A stretch of 64,000 nucleotides of DNA from Motiliproteus sp047633175 (lineage in GTDB: Bacteria > Pseudomonadota > Gammaproteobacteria > Pseudomonadales > Balneatricaceae), in assembly GCA_047633175.1 (NCBI GenBank), contig JBLIEQ010000001.1, positions 310,001 through 374,000 of the forward strand. The letters are read 5' to 3'. Below, in pieces: positions 58,507 to 64,000 of this stretch. The notes under the pieces are model-generated. The model saw nothing but the letters and a program-made list of their open reading frames with translations, was not told the DNA's origin and searched no databases. The first letter of the stretch is position 1; every line of letters starts with the position of its first letter. Made by a program: the position numbers and the translations under genes.

Positions 58507-59001
58507 ATGAACCTTTTTGTTTTTCAATTTGTGATTAAACAATGGGACAAAAGCCAGAACACGCTTGACCATCAAGCCGAAAGGGCCGCAATCCCTGATC
58601 GTTATAGCATAAAAAATAAGCCCACTTATAAAGTGTTAGGAAAACCTTGTGTGCTTGAGCAACATGGTGATGATCTGCCTACCAATGTTTTCAAAGCAGG
58701 CCGAATAAATACTGCTGTTTTTCCAAATAATTACATTCAGCTGGATCGCTTCATGGTAACGAATGATCCTAAAGGTGACCGGCTGGAATATTGGATCAAT
58801 GGTGAAATAGAAAAAACTATTGGTCTTTTAAACAACGGCTGGATCCAATCTCGTTATCGATGGCGTTATAGTGTGATAGAAGGCGGGCAAATATATTGGA
58901 TGTATGAAGAGGTTATTCTTAATGCGGCTTGTCTGGATGAGAATGAATTAGAACAAGATTATTTTTTAAAAACAGAACCTGAAATTATTTTTGAGGGCTG
59001 A
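58507..59001 (+). CDS. Hypothetical protein, AT-rich
   Basis: A 164-residue soluble protein with no recognised domain. The middle is beta-rich and aromatic (GDRLEYWINGEIEKTIGLLN, GWIQSRYRWRYSVIEGGQIY), reminiscent of small immunity-type folds, but no family can be named. Its base composition is lower in GC than the chromosome and similar to the 56138–57777 operon. The start ATG 58507 has no clear ribosome site. It is followed by a gap and a convergent NERD-domain gene. Confidence 0.5.
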   Translation: MNLFVFQFVIKQWDKSQNTLDHQAERAAIPDRYSIKNKPTYKVLGKPCVLEQHGDDLPTNVFKAGRINTAVFPNNYIQLDRFMVTNDPKGDRLEYWINGEIEKTIGLLNNGWIQSRYRWRYSVIEGGQIYWMYEEVILNAACLDENELEQDYFLKTEPEIIFEG

Positions 59002-59072
59002 TATTGTTCGTAAGCCCCGCCCACGCTGCTAGACCGGACCCTGTGTCCCTGTGGCCCTCCTAGACCACCATC

Positions 59073-59852
59073 TCATAACGCCTTAGGTAATACTGAACGG
59101 CATTTAGGAAAGCTGGAACAACCCCAAAACTGATTACCCTTGTTCTGACCTTTCTTGGCTTCTCTCAAGACCATAGGGCTACTGCACTTGGGACATTTTG
59201 GATCTGTATTCTTCTGTTTCACGATGTCTTTAACGTGCTTTACATGCTCAACATGTGTCTTGATGGATCGGGTGAGTCTGCCTGACTCGATCTTCTGAAC
59301 GACCAGCCGAACCTGCACATCTGATAAAACCGGCTCCGTTCTGGACTTGATATATCTGATGAAGCCGCCTGCAAAAGTAACATTCTCAGGCATATCCGTC
59401 TTGAAGGCACTGTCACCTACAAAGACTATCAAAGAGTAGATATGCTCCGGCTTGATATCTAAGGCGGTTTCCAATGTCTTCACGTGTTTATAGTTCTGAC
59501 GCAGGGGGTTCTGAAACTTAGATTTGTGTTTGAATATTTGTTGAGTCCAATAGGGCTGGTTAGCAGACCCAAAGATCCAACCCTTCATGTTCTTGGTTTC
59601 AATTACGAAGACACCAAACCGAGAGACGATGATGTGATCAATCTGAGTGGTACCATCCTCTGTGGGGAGAGTGACATTCTTTATTAAGTGGTACTGTTTG
59701 CGGTCCAATAAGAACTTAACGGCCAAGTTCACCTGAACCTCGCCTATGAAGCCTTTGAACCAGGGCGACTTGAAGAGAGTAATCGCAGTAAAAAGAGGTA
59801 TCAGATACCAAAGAGCACTGTAGATCTGGTTCAATACAGGTGTAAAGTCCAT
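59073..59852 (-). CDS. NERD-domain nuclease-related protein with zinc finger
   Basis: A 259-residue protein. An N-terminal transmembrane helix (about 10–27) precedes a nuclease-related (NERD) domain with candidate catalytic residues Glu38 (IGEVQVN), Asp72 (TTQIDHIIV) and Glu85/Lys87 (VIETKNMKGWIFG). The C-terminus is a four-cysteine topoisomerase-type zinc finger (CPKCSSPM ... GCSSFPKC). NERD proteins are predicted membrane- or DNA-associated nucleases. The start ATG is at 59852. The upstream 170-bp gap contains a heptamer repeat. Confidence 0.85.
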   Translation of the reverse strand: MDFTPVLNQIYSALWYLIPLFTAITLFKSPWFKGFIGEVQVNLAVKFLLDRKQYHLIKNVTLPTEDGTTQIDHIIVSRFGVFVIETKNMKGWIFGSANQPYWTQQIFKHKSKFQNPLRQNYKHVKTLETALDIKPEHIYSLIVFVGDSAFKTDMPENVTFAGGFIRYIKSRTEPVLSDVQVRLVVQKIESGRLTRSIKTHVEHVKHVKDIVKQKNTDPKCPKCSSPMVLREAKKGQNKGNQFWGCSSFPKCRSVLPKAL

Positions 59853-59965
59853 TTCGTATCGTCCTGCTAGATACCCGTTCCCATCAACGGGTAATAGACT
59901 CAGAGTATCCCAAGAAGCGCAGAGAACGCCATGGTTGATTTGATGCGCCTATCTCAAGTCAGACC

Positions 59966-60018
59966 TCCAGCAACCAACAACCAACAACCAACAACCAACA
60001 ACCAACAATCAGCAACCA
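59966..60018. repeat. CAACCAA heptamer tandem repeat
   Basis: About six perfect copies of a 7-bp unit (ACCAACA) followed by degenerate copies, just before the SRAP gene's stop codon. No spacers are present, so this is not a CRISPR array. Confidence 0.75.
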
Positions 60019-60023
60019 GAGAA

Positions 60024-60611
60024 TCAAGCCTTTACCGGAACAACCCTAATCCCATCCCCCCCGCTAGCGATCATCGCTGAAAGCGGAACCATAGCCTGCT
60101 CCCCCAGCCAAACATCCAGGTCTTGCGGCCTGATCAGCAACGGCATTCTGGTGTGGTACTCGGCACACTCGCTGTTGGCGGCGGTGGTGAGGGTAACCAA
60201 TTGCCGAGCGCCCTCTTCGGCGGCTGGCGGGTACCAGATCGCTGCCATCAACAGCGGTGAGCCCTCTACGTGCTGGAAGTGGTACTTCTGCTTCTTGGGT
60301 CCGCCTTCGTCCCGCCACTCGAACCAGCCGCTACAGGGCAGGATGCAGCGCCGCTCCCTGAAGGCCTGTTTGAAGGTCGGCTTCTGGTCGACGGTTTCGG
60401 CTTTGGCATTGATCAGCAGCTGCTTGGACCAGCTCGGCTTGATGCCCCAGGAGGCTTCTAGCTGATCAAGCTGGCCTAGATGTGAAACGATGGCTTGCAT
60501 TGCCTGGGTCGGGCGTAGATCTCGATTGCTAGGGGCATGAAAATTGAACCCCAACAGCTCTCTAATCTCTCGGGAGAGTCTTTCGCCCTGAATATCTATT
60601 CGGCCACACAT
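60024..60611 (-). CDS. SRAP-domain protein (YedK/HMCES), abasic-site crosslinker
   Basis: A 195-residue SOS-response-associated peptidase family protein. The family forms a covalent thiazolidine crosslink with abasic sites in single-stranded DNA through Cys2. Cys2 (MCGRIDIQ), Asn68 (LINAKAE), Glu98 (SGWFEW) and His153 (EYHTRMPLL) match the known active-site residues of YedK. It appears intact and full-length. No LexA box was identified upstream. Confidence 0.92.
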   Translation of the reverse strand: MCGRIDIQGERLSREIRELLGFNFHAPSNRDLRPTQAMQAIVSHLGQLDQLEASWGIKPSWSKQLLINAKAETVDQKPTFKQAFRERRCILPCSGWFEWRDEGGPKKQKYHFQHVEGSPLLMAAIWYPPAAEEGARQLVTLTTAANSECAEYHTRMPLLIRPQDLDVWLGEQAMVPLSAMIASGGDGIRVVPVKA

Positions 60612-60777
60612 GGTGATACCTGCTGCGTTGACTCACTGAAAATTCATCGTTGAAGACAACGTACTACGTTAGAGAATAACGCCACGAGTTACAAAGACTA
60701 CAAATCAGGAGTTTACTCCTCCATCTTTTGGACTATTGAAGAAAATATGTCGTCGAGCTTTAGGTAGCTGATTCTAA

Positions 60778-61176
60778 CTAACCCCCGTCTTCCTCACTAT
60801 TCTCGGCCACTGATGCTAGCGCCTCTTCAACCGGTAGTAGAGCCATCAGTTTGAGCAAGGTCTCATCCATCACTTCCGGCTTAGCTTTAGCCTTGAATTT
60901 AATGTTGCGCGCTTTCCAATCCATGGTTTGCACCAAGTTTGAACAAACGACACTTGGCGAATCTAGGTTATCGACCTTAACCTCAAAGGGCCCGCCGCGT
61001 ACGTGCGTGCTGATCGGGCAGCACATCATAAAACCGGTTTGCCTGTTGTAAGATTTAGTCGTAAGCACTAGTGCGGGGCGTTTCTTGCCTATCTCCTTGC
61101 CCTTGGTCGGCTCGAAATCGATAAATACAATATCGTTCCGCTCTGGAATGTACTGTTTAGTATTGCTGTGTTTCAT
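60778..61176 (-). CDS. mazF: MazF-type toxin (endoribonuclease)
   Basis: A 132-residue toxin of the MazF/PemK family, a sequence-specific mRNA endonuclease. Conserved parts are RNDIVFIDFEPTKGKEIGKK, RPALVLTTKSYN, GFMMCCPISTHVRG and SNLVQTMDWKARNI. The C-terminus is extended by about 15 acidic residues. It starts 11 bases after the mazE stop codon. The ATG at 61176 is the first in frame. Confidence 0.9.
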   Translation of the reverse strand: MKHSNTKQYIPERNDIVFIDFEPTKGKEIGKKRPALVLTTKSYNRQTGFMMCCPISTHVRGGPFEVKVDNLDSPSVVCSNLVQTMDWKARNIKFKAKAKPEVMDETLLKLMALLPVEEALASVAENSEEDGG

Positions 61177-61187
61177 GTTCTTGCCTT

Positions 61188-61478
61188 CTACCAGCCTAGC
61201 TCGCCTGCGGTTGGCTCAAACGCTTCGTCTACATGAGCAGCTTCGGGTGTTAGACCTTCCAGTAAGCGGGCCTCTGAATATGGGTTGCTGTATGGGCTGG
61301 CTTTCTTTTTCTTCTTGAGTGGACGGATCAAAAGACCATTACCTTCGTTAGTGATTTCGAGCGGGGTACCTTCGCTGATCCCCGATGACGCCAGAAGCGA
61401 TGCAGGCAACCGAACCGCGAGACTGTTTCCCCAGCGCTGTGCCTTCGGCGTTCTCGCTGGCTTGTGTAGTGTTGACAT
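61188..61478 (-). CDS. mazE: MazE-type antitoxin
   Basis: A 96-residue antitoxin of the AbrB/MazE family. The N-terminal swapped-hairpin DNA-binding domain is visible (AQRWGNSLAVRLPASLLASS, about 13–50, and LEITNEGNGLLIRPLKKKKK), with a disordered toxin-binding tail (LLEGLTPEAAHVDEAFEPTA). The frame extends to 61625, but the ATG at 61478 has AGGA upstream and matches known starts. The palindrome at 61533–61553 is its likely operator. Confidence 0.88.
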   Translation of the reverse strand: MSTLHKPARTPKAQRWGNSLAVRLPASLLASSGISEGTPLEITNEGNGLLIRPLKKKKKASPYSNPYSEARLLEGLTPEAAHVDEAFEPTAGELGW

Positions 61479-61532
61479 CGTCAGTGTCCTTCTCATATCT
61501 GTCTTGGATTCGTTTTTGGCCTTACAACCAGA

Positions 61533-61553
61533 AGTATATCCATTGTATATACT
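61533..61553 (-). promoter_or_regulatory. Putative mazEF operator
   Basis: A 21-bp palindrome, AGTATAT...ATATACT, with a single non-matching pair, centred 65 bases before the mazE start codon. It overlaps TATACAAT on the minus strand, a likely -10 box, and so is well placed for autorepression by MazE or MazEF. Confidence 0.55.
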
Positions 61554-61671
61554 GCCTTCAATAAACCCTTCTTGATTACTCTCTCTTAAACGCCATACGA
61601 ACCAGGCCCCGCAGCTGCTTATCACTATACTGAAGCGGCCCTACCCTCAGGGTGGGAACGTTGGATAACGG

Positions 61672-62520
61672 ATGAGTGACACTATGGAAATCTTGAGTCA
61701 GCTGCAACAGCTGCTGGGTAGCAGTCTAACGGAAGTGGGTCAGGCGATAACGGCGTATCTGCCCCGTTTGTTTACGGCGTTGTTACTGCTGCTGCTGGGC
61801 TGGGGGCTGGCTCGTCTGAGTCAGGGTTTTATTCGACGTTTCGGCCAAGGTGTTGACCGTTTAACCGCCTGGCTGCATCACCAGGCGGTGCCGACAGCGG
61901 CGCCGCTGGCGAACTCACCGTCGATGATTTTAGCCCGAATCATCTACTGGCTGGTGTTGTTGCTGTTCGCTACCGCCGCCGCAGAATCGCTGGGGTTACC
62001 GGGTTTTACCGACTGGGTTGGCCGCTTCATGCAGTATCTGCCTAACCTGTTTAGCTGCATTATTATCATTGTTGTCGGGGTGTTGTTAGCAGGTCTGGTA
62101 CCGGGAGTTATTACCAGGATGGCGTTGGCGCAGGGCTACGGTTCGGCACAGCTGCTGGGGCGCAGCGTGCAGCTGTTGATCATTGTTATTGCGGTATTGC
62201 TGGGTATCGGCAATCTGGGTGTGAATATCCGCCTGCTGGTCAACCTGATCACCCTCGCGGCGGCCTCGGTGCTGGGGGGCCTGGGTTTGGCTTTTGGTCT
62301 GGGTGCCCGCCAGCAGGTCAGTAATATTATTGCCGCCCAGAGTCTGCAATCGTTATATCAGCCCGGCCAGCGGATCCGTATTCAGGATATCGAAGGGGAG
62401 ATTATAGCGTTCACCTCTAAGGCGGTGCTGGTTAAGACCAGCGCGGGACAGGCTGCGATTCCTGCAGCGTTATTCAGTGAGCAGGTGACGCTGCTGATCG
62501 AGGAGCGAGCAGATGACTGA
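61672..62520 (+). CDS. MscS-family mechanosensitive channel
   Basis: A 282-residue inner-membrane protein with about four to five helices (including PRLFTALLLLLLGWGLARL at 30–48, IIYWLVLLLFATAAAESLGL near 88 and FSCIIIIVVGVLLAGLVPGV near 128). It has a glycine/alanine-rich pore helix (AAASVLGGLGLAFGLGARQQ) and a small beta domain (RIRIQDIEGEIIAFTSKAVL). The layout resembles CmpX/conserved-TM-helix MscS relatives. The gene overlaps the following gene by 8 bp (ATGACTGA), so it is the first of a three-gene operon with MgtE-like proteins. Confidence 0.82.
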   Translation: MSDTMEILSQLQQLLGSSLTEVGQAITAYLPRLFTALLLLLLGWGLARLSQGFIRRFGQGVDRLTAWLHHQAVPTAAPLANSPSMILARIIYWLVLLLFATAAAESLGLPGFTDWVGRFMQYLPNLFSCIIIIVVGVLLAGLVPGVITRMALAQGYGSAQLLGRSVQLLIIVIAVLLGIGNLGVNIRLLVNLITLAAASVLGGLGLAFGLGARQQVSNIIAAQSLQSLYQPGQRIRIQDIEGEIIAFTSKAVLVKTSAGQAAIPAALFSEQVTLLIEERADD

Positions 62521-63439
62521 TCTGCTGGCATCCACATTGTTGCTCAATTACCCGCAGGATGCGGCGCGAGCGCTGGAGACTCAGGACTCTGCGGATGTTG
62601 CCGAGCTGCTGCGGGCGGCGCCAGAACCTGTGGCGGCCAGGGTGCTCGGCTGGCTGTCGGTCCCTAAGCAGGCCGCGTGTGTTCAGCGGCTGGCGGATAC
62701 CAAGGTCGTGGCCCTGCTGCAACAGCTGCCGACCGCTAGCTGTTCGCAACTGCTGCTGCAACTGGACGGGGTGCGCCGTAAGAGGCTGCTGCAGTCATTA
62801 CCGCTGGCGCGGAATTTGGCGCTGAAGGTGCTACGCAGCTTCCCCGTCGGGACGGCAGGCGCTGCGATGGACCCCCTGGCAGCCACATTGCCGCTGGGGA
62901 TCCCTGTCGACGAGGCGCTCAAACGTCTGCGGTCACTGACCCAGTCGGTGCAGCATCAGGTCTTTATTGTTGACGAGGCACGGCATCTGCTGGGGCGGGT
63001 CAGCACTGGTGATCTGCTGCTGGCGAACCGCAAGACCGCTATCGATACGCTGATCAATACTCAGGGGCCGGTTTTTGCGGCACACGCCCGTCTGGATACC
63101 TATGAATTTCACCCGGCCTGGATCAATGAAACGCTGATCCCTATTACCGACAGCAAGGGCCTGTTTCTGGGCGCATTAAGCCAGAATGCCCTTATTGCGG
63201 CGCTGTACCCAACGAATCCTGCGGCCGGTCTGGCGCAGCAGGACCACAGTGAGCGCACAGGGGGGCTGAGCGGCGGCTGGATCGATCTGGCTGATGCCCT
63301 CTGGTCGATGCTGGGCTGGCTGCTTAACGGCCCTGCTGAGGGCGCCTCTAAGCCTTCCTCTAAGCTCTCCTCTAAGCCCTCCTCTAAGCCCTCCTCTAAG
63401 CCCGTCCGTCAATCTTCGGAGACCTCCCATGAGCGCTGA
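62513..63439 (+). CDS. MgtE-N/CBS-like soluble protein
   Basis: A 308-residue protein that matches the cytoplasmic part of MgtE magnesium transporters: an N-terminal helical MgtE-N domain (about 1–125, LLRAAPEPVAARVLGWLSVP) and a CBS pair (about 126–250; HQVFIVDEARHLLGRVSTGD). The membrane domain of MgtE is missing. The last 60 residues include one hydrophobic stretch (ALWSMLGWLLNG) and a tandem KPSSKLSSKPSSKPSSKP tail from a 12-bp DNA repeat (63350–63408). It overlaps the MscS gene at its start and the next gene at its end. It could be a magnesium- or nucleotide-sensing partner of the channel; that is inference. Confidence 0.75.
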   Translation: MTDLLASTLLLNYPQDAARALETQDSADVAELLRAAPEPVAARVLGWLSVPKQAACVQRLADTKVVALLQQLPTASCSQLLLQLDGVRRKRLLQSLPLARNLALKVLRSFPVGTAGAAMDPLAATLPLGIPVDEALKRLRSLTQSVQHQVFIVDEARHLLGRVSTGDLLLANRKTAIDTLINTQGPVFAAHARLDTYEFHPAWINETLIPITDSKGLFLGALSQNALIAALYPTNPAAGLAQQDHSERTGGLSGGWIDLADALWSMLGWLLNGPAEGASKPSSKLSSKPSSKPSSKPVRQSSETSHER

Positions 63440-64000
63440 GCAGAGTCTGGCGGTTAAGGCGTTACAGGCCGCTTTTTTGGACCAGCATCCGACAGAGGCA
63501 ACCCGAATGCTGGAAAAGCTGCCCGGAGTTCAGATCGCAGCACTCCTGTCCCAGCAGCCGCTCTCTGTGAGCCTGAAGATCTGGGAACGCCTGGTGCCCG
63601 ATATCGCGATGCGAGCGCTCGAACCGCTTTCCCCTAAACAGCGTGCCGAGCTGTTCACCCGGGTCGATCCTGCGCGCACCGTGACCTGGCTTGCGGGCTG
63701 CAGTCCCGAGCTACGCGCCCAGTATTTAGCCCAGCTGCCCGAGCCGCTGGCTGCCGAGCAGCAGAGCCTGCTGGCTTTTCCGGCGAACTCCGCCGGTTCC
63801 CTGATGGATCCCCGAGTGCTGGTGTTCCGACCCTCGATGACCGTCAAAGAGGGACTGCAGCGGTTGCGCAGCAGCGGCAGGCGCGATGTGCGCAGTGTCT
63901 TTATGGCCGACGACGAGGGCCGGCTGCTGGGCTCGGTGACGCTGCAGGCGCTGGCATTAGAGCTGCCCTCGACGCGGTTATCGGCCCTGATGCAGCCGGT
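63429..64000 (+). CDS. MgtE-like protein, 3' end outside window
   Basis: At least 190 residues, running off the window edge. It repeats the fold of its neighbour: a MgtE-N domain (about 1–125, RALEPLSPKQRAELFTRVDP) and the start of a CBS pair (SAGSLMDPRVLVFRPSMTV, DVRSVFMADDEGRLLGSVTL). It overlaps the preceding stop codon by 11 bases. Whether it continues into the MgtE membrane domain cannot be seen. If it does, it is the transporter and its neighbour an extra sensor subunit; if not, both are soluble. Confidence 0.72.
   Translation, partial: MSAEQSLAVKALQAAFLDQHPTEATRMLEKLPGVQIAALLSQQPLSVSLKIWERLVPDIAMRALEPLSPKQRAELFTRVDPARTVTWLAGCSPELRAQYLAQLPEPLAAEQQSLLAFPANSAGSLMDPRVLVFRPSMTVKEGLQRLRSSGRRDVRSVFMADDEGRLLGSVTLQALALELPSTRLSALMQP

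Noticed and set aside
59966..60018. Heptamer array as a CRISPR
   Set aside because: Units are contiguous 7-mers without spacers, and no cas genes are present.

Overview
The window looks like chromosomal DNA of a marine-type gammaproteobacterium near the Oceanospirillales/Pseudomonadales. The evidence is gene order. mrcA–pilMNOPQ–aroK–aroB–damX-like–gltB–gltD–hemE, yggX–mutY–asmA–hisB–hisH–hisF, pyrE/crc and rph/yicC are all arrangements known from Pseudomonas and its relatives. No rRNA or tRNA gene was recognised, so the genus is left open.

Layout. 1–480: a decayed higBA toxin–antitoxin pair. 485–9639: a DnaQ-like exonuclease, a cNMP/CBS/nucleotidyltransferase regulator, a sodium:solute symporter with its small DUF4212 subunit, and a 1313-residue hybrid kinase that carries its own symporter-like domain. 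9.7–13.7 kb: a LysR regulator with a DMT exporter, then a GlxA-type regulator with an isochorismatase-like hydrolase. 14–22.1 kb: a complete C4-dicarboxylate TRAP system (dctP, dctQ, dctM) with its two-component regulators dctB and dctD and a clear sigma-54 promoter before dctP. 22.2–31.2 kb: yggX, mutY, asmA, hisB, hisH, hisF (hisA is absent from this cluster), a FabH-like synthase, pyrE and crc. 31.3–42.2 kb: penicillin-binding protein 1A, the type IV pilus assembly operon pilMNOPQ, aroK, aroB and a DamX-like ATPase. 42.4–49.7 kb: glutamate synthase and hemE. 49.9–53.8 kb: a Cache-domain sensor kinase, rph and yicC. 53.8–61.6 kb: accessory DNA with a Fic protein lacking its catalytic histidine, a large repeat-rich gap, an AT-rich two-gene operon (DUF4365 nuclease-like protein plus an unknown partner) ending in an attC-like hairpin, an orphan ORF, a NERD-domain protein, an SRAP protein and mazEF. 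61.7–64 kb: an MscS-type channel followed by two MgtE-like soluble-domain genes, the last one cut by the window edge.

The non-coding DNA is unusually rich in dispersed repeats. There are several REP-like palindrome families (REP1 core GTCGGACTTTAGTCCGAC; REP2 core GCTGGGATGCAATCCCAGC; REP3 core GTCAAATGTAAGACCTGACC), two copies of a ~180-bp MITE-like element with terminal inverted repeats, two inverted copies of a ~0.3-kb element (one with a REP2 pair nested inside), a 44-bp direct repeat around the fic gene, and short tandem arrays. No transposase or REP-associated transposase gene lies in the window.

The best candidate for an undescribed system is the AT-rich operon at 56138–57777. It has a PD-(D/E)XK-like nuclease core coupled by a 4-bp overlap to a protein of unknown family, is bracketed by oppositely oriented REP3 copies and is followed by an attC-like structure. 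Its function is not established by the sequence.
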